Shown in pieces: positions 11,884 to 21,567 of a stretch of 64,000 nucleotides of DNA. A model generated the notes under the pieces. That model was given only the letters and a program-made list of their open reading frames with translations. It had not been told where the DNA came from and did not search any database. The DNA is from Bryum argenteum (lineage: Eukaryota; Streptophyta; Bryopsida; Bryales; Bryaceae), in assembly GCA_037043015.1 (NCBI GenBank), contig CM073321.1:40010420-40074419 (forward strand). Direction: 5' to 3'. How positions within the stretch are numbered: position 1 is the first letter of the stretch; every line of letters begins with the position of its first letter. Made by a program: the position numbers and the translations under genes.

Positions 11884-11991
11884 CTTCAAAAAACATAGAA
11901 TACATGAACAAAAATGAACAGTAGATGTATCGGCTGCCGGTCGATACGTAAAGCAGTACATAAGAAGGAGAAGGTGGGAGGAATAAGATAC
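11884..11991 (-). other. 108-bp intron carrying a dyad
   Basis: Donor GTATCTTATTCC (after GGCCAG) and acceptor TTTTTTGAAG are clear, and the exons on either side join in frame. The 19-bp dyad lies at 11,926-11,948 in the middle of this short intron. This is the cleanest single case showing that dyads sit in introns. Confidence 0.75.
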
Positions 11992-12841
11992 CTGGCCTAG
12001 ACGTTCCTTTGCAATCCGTCTGTACTTAAGCTCGTCCGGAGCGATGTGCAGCCGGTCGCTAGAAATAACCCTAGAAAGCCTGCGCTTCTTGTAGGGGAAA
12101 TAGTGACCGAGACCAGACTCCAATGCCTTGTAAATGGCATCGATCTCAACGTCCTACGTCTTCGATATCATTGAATTGCCCTTATTCAGGGCCTCGTCGA
12201 GAGTGAATTCGACAACATCCTTCGACGACTTCGCCCCTCTCTTGGGCTTCGCGGGCTCTTGACTCCCCTGGACGTAGTCCTCGACGTCTTCACCGAGATC
12301 AACCATCTCGGCTGCAGGTCGCTTCTTTTACGACAAAGCTGGCTTCGTCTTTGACGATGATGGATTCGCAGCCGCCGTTGCATCAATTCCATTGTTGACG
12401 GCAATTCTAGCGTAATCCATCACTAACCACGCATCCATGAATTCCTCCAAGGTCGTTGGCGCAATTCTGTTGAAGGTCATGCCCTGCTAAATCGCCGCCT
12501 CTCCGCAAACCGCCTCAATGCATTTAGCCGAGGGCAGTGATACCGCAATGTAGTCGGTCGAGGCGGAGGGATCCTTGAAGAGTGGAAGGCTGATCAGTAC
12601 GTCGACATGATCCACGTTCTCTGCAATGTCGAGCACATTACCATGCCCAGGAATCATATTACCCTTGAGCATGATTGAACACGCCATCTCAATCCGTTGG
12701 TTGGGGAGGACCCTCCAGCATAATCCCCATTGCTTGATCGCTGGATTAGCCGCCCATACAGCACGCGGGACGATGTCTCCGTGCTTGACTTTCGTCTGAG
12801 CCAGCTCGACTCCTAGCAATCTTGCTAGGACTGGTGGTTTT
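11992..12841 (-). pseudogene. N-terminal exon of the unit A gene
   Basis: The acceptor TTCATGCAG puts the first exon base at 12,841; the donor is at 11,992/11,991. The frame runs KPPVLARLLGVELAQTKVKH, WGLCWRVLPNQRIEMA, a hydrophobic HVDVLISLPLF stretch, FNRIAPTTLEEFMDAW, a basic/acidic linker (KKRPAAEMVDL), then HYFPYKKRRLSRVI. Three in-frame stops (TAG at 12,487-12,489, then TAA near 12.33 kb and TAG near 12.16 kb) break it with no frameshift over 280 codons. B shows the same layout (YGLRIDVRKLDVTLSLTCKG, KK-rich linker, RNEIRALYDKVLSPL). No known domain is recognised. Any exon further upstream would lie in the dyad-rich region above 12.84 kb. Confidence 0.55.
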
Positions 12842-14471
12842 CTGCATGAACACGTCATTTGAGATGATATTAGTAAGCGCTTAGGTCACACAATTAGAAT
12901 GACGGCGGGCAGCTGATACAACATGACGTATCGGCTGCCAGCCGACAGCATGAGAGCTATCAGCTGCCAGCCGACACACTAAAAACAATGAGGAAATGAT
13001 ACAGCTGCAAATGAGGCTATCGGCTGCCAGCCGACACACTAAGCACGATATTGTAAAGGAACTAAACATCTGCAGGGCAAGCTATCGGCTGCCAGCCGAC
13101 AGCATGAGAGCTATCGACTGCCAGCCGACAACATGAGAGCTATCGGCTGCCAGCCGATACACAGAACATAATACGGTCACCAAGAGCTGAAATTGAAACG
13201 TCACCAAGAACTAAATCGACTTACCTCTTCAACGAAGCCATCGGAGCTGTATAAGCTGGAGCGTGCTCGATGTCGGGTGGTGACCAAATCGCCTCCGCTC
13301 CCGCGCAAAGCTGTCGGCTGGTGCATAAGAAGTGTCGGCTGCTGCCTCCGCTCCCGCAAAACTCTATCCGCTGCTACTGGAAACCCTAAACCTTAAAATT
13401 AAATAGTATCAGCTGCCCGCAGACTAACGGCTATGGCAAGAAAGCACAGAGGAGAGGAGAGAGCAAGAAAGGAGAGAGGAGAGGAGAGAGCAAGTTGCAA
13501 ATGAGAAGAGAGCAAAAGAGAGAAAGGAGAGGAGAGAGCAAAAGTGAGAGAAGAGAAGAGAGAGCAAAAGTCAGAGGAGAGGAGAGAGCAAAAGTCAGAG
13601 GAGAGGAGAGCAAGTTTAAAATGAGAGCAAATGAGGGAGGGTGAGAGGTTTACCCCCCCATGAATTTTTGCAATGATGGCCATCAGCTGCCCCCCGATTT
13701 GCGCCTTGCTTGCTTTTCAATCGCTTGTCCGCTCTCGCATCCGCCCGCCCGCCAAACTTTTCTGAGGCTCGCGCCGCCAAAAAGTAATTTCAAATTAATT
13801 CATCCATTTCATCATTGCTTTTCATCCTATCTAGTAGTTAGCCCTCCAAATATTCAGAATCATTTCAAATTTGAGTTTGAAATTTTCTTAATTGGAGCGC
13901 CAACCACCTAAGGAGTTTCAGATGGCTACCCTTTTCCAACTGTTTTCGACATATCATTTCATTTCTCCAGCGTTTCTTGACTCTCTGCCGTCATTCTGAG
14001 CAATCTGCTTTGCTATTTTTGTTCTTTTCCCTGGCCAGAAGTAGTCAAGAATTGCGTCATTGTGTTTCCCGTGTTCGTGCGCTTCTTTCCATATGGAGAG
14101 CGGTAGGTTGCAACCTTTTATTACTACGATTAGATCGATCTAATAGCTAGACGTTCATTACCCTGGTATTTGACGCCAGCCGACATAGTGCATCACACCA
14201 GCCGATACAATTCTCTAGGAATTAGTCGGATCTCTTGATATCGGTTGCCAGCTGATATTATTTTTTGAGCTGTCGGCCGCCAACCGATACATGCGTATCA
14301 CGTGTCCCTCATCGACTGTCCAGTCGCCCGAGTTTTGCAGTACGTAGTATCGGCCGCCAGCCGATACCAGAGTTGGTTGTATTGATTTCACTTCTGTCAG
14401 GTCTATAGTTATTCTTTCATATCGTTTACTTTCTAGATTCTCAGTAGTGTTGGCCGGCAGCCAAAAGATCC
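12842..14471. promoter_or_regulatory. Divergent intergenic region with dyad cluster and GA-rich tract
   Basis: It lies between the minus-strand gene and the plus-strand transposase, so it should hold both promoters. Dyads: seven between 12,903 and 13,160 (for example 12,928, 12,957, 13,016, 13,081, 13,111, 13,139) and about nine more, several diverged, between 13,311 and 14,465. A purine-rich microsatellite (GAGAGGAGAGAGCAAA type) fills about 13,436-13,640; open frames over it are artefacts. I see no convincing TATA box. Confidence 0.55.
13436..13640. repeat. Purine (GA)-rich microsatellite
   Basis: Imperfect tandem units of GAGAGGAGAGAGCAAAAG. It could form triplex/H-DNA in the divergent promoter region, but this is only inference. 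Confidence 0.85.
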
Positions 14472-17400
14472 ATGAAGAGATCATGCTCCATGATGTTAGG
14501 AAGCGAACCGATTGACAGTTTTCTGAAGAACGGTGGTTTTGGGCGTTGGCGTTTAGCCAAGGGCGCTGTTGTCACTCTGTCATATGCGGGATTTTACTAT
14601 GCTGGTACTGCTTCTATCAACCGGATTATCTCGCGAAAGCCATTTCTTTTAGATGTCCACGTTCTTAACGTCGCTCCAAATGTTGAGATGATCATTCGGT
14701 TTTCTATGCCTAGCATTAAGTATCTTAGTCAATGTCGATGTAACAACATTACATGGGAGGAGAAACACGTGAGACCCTTCATTAATAACCTCGATGAATC
14801 TTCCAAGTCTGTCGGCTGGCAGCCGACACCAAAGCCATTAGATGAGAAGCCCATAAATCAGTTTCTCACTCTTTCTGTTAACATGGAGGTCACTCTACTG
14901 CATGTTGACGGGACCAATCACCACTGTGTCGGAGTTGGTGTCATCCTTGAGTGCTCGCTGAAGGGCACCTGGGAGGGGCTTCGCGTCCCCCACCGCTTCT
15001 TTGCAGTTGTCAAGCTCTGCACGGTGTATAAGGACTATGTTGGTCTGGTAGCGTACTGCGAGAATCCTGCTCTCACCTCGCTTGGTGAATGCCTTGGGTA
15101 TGAAATCCTTTGGAGCGGTTACAAAATTCGTCCTGTCGATGCTACGCAGCTGAATGGCGACTCTATCAACCGGCAGCCGACACACCCCACGCTGAAGAGT
15201 GTCAAGGTTGAACCCGACAGCGATGACAGTGCCAAGGACTCACCGTCTACTGATTGCTGCGGTAGTTGAGGTCACCCGCATCCTGCAACTGAGCTCCCTC
15301 CATTTGATCGCAGCGACTCAATTTGGTCCAGGAAGAATCCGCTTATCCGCGTCAATGTTGTCTCTACTCCAGGGAATGATTCCGCTGATGATCTTCATGC
15401 TTCTCGGAATGACAACAGTATCTTCTGGCAGCCCTCTTCGGATAGTTCTGGCAGCGATAGCGCTATCAACTTTCGCCTTTCTATCTCACGCGACACTGAT
15501 GTTCTACGACCGGAACCTCTGCTAGTCCTTGATTGGCCTACCTGGAGGAATAAGTATTGCGACCTTCTGAACGAGGATCTTACCTTGTTTGGGCAGGCGA
15601 TTATTCAAGTCTGTCTTTCAGATGAAGCTTGCGATGAGAACCTTCTTGGCGATACAGATGTTGGTTTAATGTTCCTTTGATGTTGGTCTGTCTTTCAGAG
15701 CACAATATCCTGCACCTCACGACAATGAGGTGGCCACTTTTGCATACTAGTCTTGAAGGCGGTCAACTCCTCTATGACATTGTCATGCTCTGCTCTGAGG
15801 CAGCTCAGAACAGCACTTTTGACCATCCGGGACTTTAGAGGGTCCCTCGGAATCCCTATAGCTCTGTTTGTCGTAGACTCTTGATCAGCGCACTGGATCT
15901 AGGCTCAAATCAAAGACCTCGGATGATGAGATTCGCAAGGTTAGCTCTCAGTTGTGCTGCAAGAGTAGGTGCTGCCAGACATTTCCGTGGGAGTCTACTC
16001 GTATCCTACGTCGTAAGTACTATGCTTGCTCTTTTGAAATTAGAAGAGAGTCAGCGTATGCCATTCAAAGTCAACTTCATGTACATGCAGTGGGAGGGAG
16101 GAAACTCATCACGCTTGAGAATGTTGAGGTCTGCGAGAACGCTTGGTATATCATTCACAATGTCTCCAGATCATCTTACCACGTCTACAAGGCTGCAGTA
16201 ATGGGTGGATCAGTGAGCGGAGCGCATGGCAATTCTAGAGCTGTCCGTCCACGCCTGCATACAATTCAGGCCAGAGCAACCCTGCAGAAGATTATTGACG
16301 AGAATGCGGACCAGATGCCTAACGAGTTCGTGCTTATTGGAAATAAGCGAGTTGACAATCTGAAGGTTGTTTCGTCTGCTCTCAACTGGGACACCATGCG
16401 CGAGCAAGTGAATCAAGTAAGTCCCAATTATTCTGATTTCTTTTCCATCCTTGAGTGTCGGCCGCCGGCCGATACACTTAGTCGATCTAATTTGCATGGT
16501 TTCAAACTACAGTATTCTACTTTGCCACCTGCAGTCCTTCCCGTCCTGGCTTATCTAGTCCTCTTCGAGTTAATTGTCGGTTGGCAGCCGATACTCCGTT
16601 AGCGATTAGTTCCCACTTCTGTCATTGCATTCATGTCGGCTGCCTGTCGATAGGAGGCGTCAACCAAGATATTGACATCCTTACTTATATGCGCCTTCCA
16701 GGTGAATATCAAATGCCACTATAAGCCGGTCTCCCAATCTACCAATCATCAGTCAGCTTCAACGGAACAACTTCAAGAACGTCAAAGTTAAAGCTGTTGG
16801 GAGCAGCTTCTCTAAGTGTACCGAGTGCGACTTCCTTGTAGAGAGCATATCCAAGTACCACAGGGGTTGTGATGAATGGCAGGCATTAGTCGATCGCCGG
16901 AATCGCCATCTCAATTATGAGCGTGCCTGCCGCCATATTTATGGTGGCTGGAGTTCCTATTCCTGCGAGAACCCGTTGGAGTTTCTTTGTATAATCCACA
17001 ACAAGATGGATACCACGAAGACGGCCATTCCCAGAATGCAAAAGATTACAAAAGCCACTGTTGGCCTTGGACAGATACCGGTTTTTGTTACTGGCATGTT
17101 GACTCACGGCCACGGTGATGGTGCGTATGCGCACTACTCCACAGCGCTCCGGCCGGGTGATTTGAACTTCACAATCTCTTCCTTGTGTCGTGTACTGCGA
17201 GCGCTTGAGAAGCCACCGGTACGTGAATCTCGGGAGCTGTTTCCTACACCTCCTCAGAACAGCTTCTTCCGAGCTCTGCTACATGGAAAGTCTAGGTGTT
17301 TCGCATCTATTCCACCGCCACCGGGACTCGATTTGGTCCTCCACAACCTGGACGTCCGCTCGTTCCGCTCCCGCGTAAGCTCTTCTTCGGCGCATATTTA

Positions 17401-18620
17401 AGGAGGTCACTGTTGGGTTCTGATTGTTGGCCACACTCACGAGGATATTGATGCCCATTTCAGTTTCCTTTCCAACCTCATCAAGCAGAAGAACACGTAC
17501 GTTCTAGGCAATCTCATGAAGGCTTTCATGGACCTGCTGAAGACAGTCGCGTTTATTCTTGAATTTGTTCAAGAGGTTGCGGATTTCAAATCCTATGTCA
17601 AGGACTTTCATCACGACGGTGTCAACAATATTGTTGGACTTAGTGATATGCATCTTTTCAAGTTCTGGGTCAAAGAGGACGGTGACGATCGTGCTGGCCT
17701 GTCATGAGGTATAAGAGGAAATCGACTGATTCATCATGGCTCCTACACGGTCCCCCGGTCAAGATGTAGACTTGCGACAAGCAAGGAAGACCTCAAATTC
17801 CACAAGGCGACCCACGTCCTGTTCCTTTTAAGCCGTTATGGGGCGTTACGGAGGTTAACCCTAACAAGTTAAACTCTGTGAAGTAGCAAGCTCGTGCCTC
17901 GGAGTGCAATGACAAACAGGGTTTCATCAAGCACGGTATATCTAAGTTCATTGAGTTCTAGAAGACCGGTATGGCGCGCAATAGACGATACTGCAAGGAG
18001 ATGGCTGGAGCTGTTGGCTACTGGGAGCGTATCAACCGGGAGATCAATTGACCATTACCGTCTACCCCCGACGTTCTTGTTGAAGGTTTTTGGCCTATTT
18101 CAGACTGGACTCGTGATCATACTTGTGCCTCCCACGATTCTGGATCTAGTTCCTCTCACTCACATGACATTACGCCTGAGGATGATGCAGATGCTTATCC
18201 TTACTGTGGTCCTGCTAAAGACCGGCCTAGGCTCAACTTCAATCTATTCCAAGATGTGCTTCTTGGAGACTTTGTCTTATGCCGCCGGAGCGACGACCAT
18301 TTCCTTCCTCTCTGGCTGGGGCGAGTCCTTGACTATGTTGATCTGACGCCTCGTCCTACCTATGGCAATTTCAAGATCAAATCGTGGACACCTATGCAAG
18401 CTAAAAAGGAAGGAAAATTGATCATCACTAGGGGATGCTGGACTCGCCACTGGCATAAAGAGCCTTGTCTTCCCCAGATTGTGAATGTAAACATTGTCTT
18501 GTTCTCTCATAGGATGCCGTCACATGCTAAGTAAGGTCGACCAGCTACACATATCATTCCCGAGCAGGCCGCTGCAGCTGCAATGTCTAACCTTGAGGCT
18601 GCTGGAGCTGTTCTCTAAGG
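14472..18620 (+). pseudogene. DUF7869-like transposase, copy 2 (unit A)
   Basis: The fullest DUF7869-type gene here. N-terminal part 14,472-15,660: a 265-codon frame, TGA at 15,267-15,269, then the same frame stays open (GHPHPATELPPFDRSDSIWS). Middle, 15,880-16,440: CCKSRCCQTFPWE, WYIIHNVSRS, ENADQMPN, ending at a donor after REQVNQ. Core, 16.7-17.4 kb: FSKCTECDFL, IHNKMDTTKTAIPRM, GMLTHGHGDGAYAHYS. The expected QLDN...DNKN segment is largely missing around 17.35 kb. Then LIVGHTHEDIDAHFSFLSN (17.43 kb) and a C-terminal tail to about 18,620 (YWERINREIN; VLLGDFVLCRRSDDHFLPLW). In-frame TAG/TGA/TAA occur about every 60-100 codons in the tail; a frameshift lies near 17.7 kb. The HxDKMD, QLDN and GHTHxDID motifs probably build a DDE/RNase-H site. 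Dyads are translated at 14,809-14,829 (SVGWQPT) and 16,576. Copy 2 and copy 1 are clear paralogues. Confidence 0.75.
14809..14829 (+). repeat. Dyad inside the transposase reading frame
   Basis: TGTCGGCTGGCAGCCGACA, with both 9-base arms perfect, is read as SVGWQPT within an uninterrupted frame. Either the dyad was inserted without breaking the frame or it lies in a small intron I cannot see. Confidence 0.8.
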
Positions 18621-18629
18621 TGTTCTGCA

Positions 18630-19580
18630 TACAGTTGTATCAGCTTCCGGCCGATACGCTTCATGTGAGCCTTACTCGCCTCCTCACACTCTATGACGGA
18701 CCTGCTCTGCACATGTCGGCTGCGGGCCGATACTAATTTTCACTCATATACTTTTGCACCACCAACTCCGACCTCCTATCGGCTGCCGGCCGACACTGCT
18801 CTCGAGTCACTGGTCCATTTGCAACTCAGCGGAATACTACGTTCCATGTCTATAGTTTCTGCGAACCTGTTATATTTTCGCTACGGCATATTCTTTTTAG
18901 TCAAAATGATAGAGCACTATGTCACTATCGTTGTACTCATCCCATTTCTCTACTTTACAGTTTCTCGGCTGGCAGCCGATACCGGACTTAGCTATCCATG
19001 ACTTTTGATTGCAGTATATTTATCGTTTTCAAAATGGTGGCGTTCAATGAAACTTTCAATGTGCTCCGCCCGTTTCTCTAGTTTACAGTTTCTCCGCTGG
19101 AGGCCGATACTGAACTTAGCTTCCTATAACTTTCCGATCAGTATATCTAATTGTGTCATTATCGTATCCTTCATAGTATTGTACAATTATAATGTATTCC
19201 TCTTATTTCATTAGTCATGCGTTTCTCGGCTGGCGGCCAATATTGGACTTTGCTATTCACGACATTATGCTATTGTATTCCTCCCAATCATATTCAATTG
19301 ATCTATGTATCTATCAGTGTGCAACGAATTTTCGAATTCCTTCTGAGCTCACATCTATTCAGTTCTGATAAGTTACTACTATTTTGATTTAATCTTAGGG
19401 CTTCTATTGGCGGCCGTCCGATACACCATTTCAGCTAATGTGGGTTGGAGATGGGAACAATGGTCTACGGTCTAGGGTTTGGGGTCTAGGGTCTAGGATC
19501 TAAGGTCTAGGGTCTAGGGTTTAGGGTTTAGGGTTTAGGGTTTTAGGGTTTCCCTTGTATTGGCCTTCGGCCAATATAAT
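18630..19580. repeat. Dyad series at the right edge of unit A
   Basis: Eight copies at about 18,637, 18,713, 18,776, 18,963, 19,092, 19,224, 19,403 and 19,556, spaced 60-190 bp apart. Several are preceded by TTTCT and embedded in similar sequence (18,963, 19,092 and 19,224), so they are partly spread by local duplication. The last (TATTGGCCTTCGGCCAATA) has complementary changes in both arms, keeping the dyad. Confidence 0.75.
19468..19556. repeat. Interstitial telomere-like tract (TTTAGGG type)
   Basis: A run of GGGTCTA variants grades into pure GGGTTTA units and ends AGGGTTTCCC. TTTAGGG is the canonical telomere unit of most plants and many green algae. It sits 20 bases from the last dyad, at the right edge of unit A. 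It could mark repair of a break with telomere sequence or a subtelomeric past. Confidence 0.85.
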
Positions 19581-19990
19581 TTCAATAGTTAATTTATATT
19601 TTTGAAACGTTTTCTATTATTTATTAATTTGGCATAAATTTTTATACTTATTTTTTTAGTGAAAGTATCCATAAGTTCGGAATTTGTCCATAATTCGTTA
19701 AATATCTGTTACATGTAATACCAAAAGTATTTGGATCAAAAATCTTCGAAGTAGAAAATTGTTAGAGTTCATCTAAAGACCACGTTCATGTATTTTTTTT
19801 TTATCAGATACTATTTTTGGTTTCACATAATTGGCTTGTAATGATAAAACATGCCTAATATCACAAAATCCAAACCCAACCCAAGTGATTTCATCCAAAA
19901 CGGAGTTTGGATGAAGGCGTTATAGCTCTTCAAAGTTTCTGCCCTCCATCCCAAATGTAGAAAAACAACATTGAGGATGTTTAGGGTTAA

Positions 19991-20700
19991 TATCATCGTA
20001 CTCATGTAGGAATATTAATTCCAATGTATCAAATGTGCATACTTATATAACTAGTGAAGGTGATTACCCATTCATAATTATGTAAGAACTATTACTGTTA
20101 TGTCATTAATATTACTTGGTATCTATAGTACATGAATCATGGCATAATGTTTTCACAAGGTAATACTGCATGATTATGGGTTACTAGGTAAATATTGTAT
20201 CTACAAGTTGCAAATTGTTTGCACGATACGATCATGTTGTTGCCTTAAATTTGGGCAAATTTGCCCACAACACTTGAAATAAGCATAAAATATAAGAATA
20301 TCGTCATGAATCATGGCATAATGTTTTCATTGGGTAACAGTGCATGATTATGAGTTACTAGGTAAATATTGAATCTACAAGTTGCAAATAGCTTGCACCA
20401 TACGATCATGTTGTTGCGTTGGAGAATATTTGCCAACAACGCCTCGAATCGGCATAGAAAATATAAAAGTATCGTCGTACACAGATAAGACTATTATGCC
20501 ATATATTAATACACAAGTTTGAACATGGTAAGTATCGTACTCATGTACTAGGAATATCAGTTCCAATATATCAAATGTGCATACTCTTAGAACTATTTAA
20601 GGTGATTATCTAGTCATATCTATGTATAAACTAATCATTATTTTGTCATTAGTATTACTTTGTATCTATATTATTTACATGGATTATGGCATAGGGTTTG
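19991..20700. repeat. Diverged tandem duplication in AT-rich DNA
   Basis: Two modules repeat: TATCRTACTCATGTA..CCAATRTATCAAATGTGC (19,991 and 20,529) and CATGAATCATGGCATAATG followed by GTTACTAGGTAAATATTG (20,131 and 20,307). Similarity is roughly 85% by eye. No coding signal. The rest of 19,580-21,560 is AT-rich and I see no gene. Confidence 0.75.
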
Positions 20701-21567
20701 GGGTTTAGAGTTTTGGCGAAATATTGCAAATGGCGTTTGGAGGTGAAGGTAATCATTGCAACTTTTTATTCACAACAATTTATGAACCTATAAATTAGAA
20801 GGCTCAAATAATCTAATATTAATAAGTTTAGCACGTAAATTTGGATTTCATTTCAATAATTAGTTATTTACATAGTTTATATACTCCATTTGTATTGAAA
20901 TTTTTAGTGCAATATATGGATAATAATTATTTTAATACAAATACGTTTATCCAATACGTGGTCTTTCACATGAATATTATAAAAATTATGTATTGAAAAT
21001 GACTTTATACGTATTTTATTGAATGCGCCACAAGAAGGATATACTTGTATTTTGTATAAATATTAGCGAAAGTATTCAAGCAAGGGCGTCCACATGTCCG
21101 CATAGGATTGGAGAATATTGGCGGCAACGAAGTGAAAGAGGACAGTAAGAATATGATTGTGCAGGGTCATGATGAGAGAAGGTGGTGGCGTGATGAGTGG
21201 ATTTGGCGGCATGACGTCACACACTCATTTCCCGCGCTTGCTTTTGTGAGCGGTGAGCGCGCGCAGCTCATTTTCTGTTTTTTGCGCTTGGATACTGCTT
21301 CCGCCGTGTGCGTTTGATTGTGTGTTTGTGAGTTGTTGAACCACTGCCTGCATGCTCGTTGAAAATAAATAACGTATTGATGGTTTGTTGTGATCGTGTT
21401 CGCACTGTTGATGGGGCGGTCGACCGATGAAATGGGCATAAGGTTGAGCGGTCGTCAGCATCGGTTGATAGCGCCATACATAACAATCATGTTTTTGTCT
21501 ACCAATCGATGGAGGATTTGAATCAATCATCTATCGGCAATGAGCCCTTCATACAGTCATTGATGTA

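Larger units (their letters stand above)
4513..19580. mobile_element. Unit A: candidate 15-kb two-gene DNA element with dispersed dyads
   Basis: The limits are set by the first and last copies of a 19-bp dyad that occurs about 45 times inside and that I do not find elsewhere in the window. It contains a minus-strand multi-exon gene (GGQHT, GGGNVT and tandem HAD modules) and a divergent plus-strand DUF7869-like transposase gene. Dyads are dense at both ends and in the divergent intergenic region, which resembles the subterminal repeats of CACTA/En-Spm elements that bind transposase. A CACTAATAG string at 4,513 could be a left terminus, but I found no matching TAGTG end near 19.6 kb, so exact termini and target duplication are unproven. 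The right side abuts an interstitial telomere tract. That this is one transposable unit is my inference. Confidence 0.4.

Noticed and set aside
12903-13160. Palindrome cluster as CRISPR repeats
   Set aside because: Spacing is irregular, the sites also occur singly over 15 kb, and the setting is a eukaryotic nuclear genome.
13399-13683. Minus-strand open frames rich in Leu/Ser over the GA tract
   Set aside because: They translate a purine microsatellite in several frames at once, with no start context or conserved motif.
4513-19580. Unit A as an inserted organelle segment (organelle genomes of some green algae have many palindromes)
   Set aside because: The segment carries spliceosomal introns and transposase-like genes and no organelle genes, so nuclear origin is more likely.
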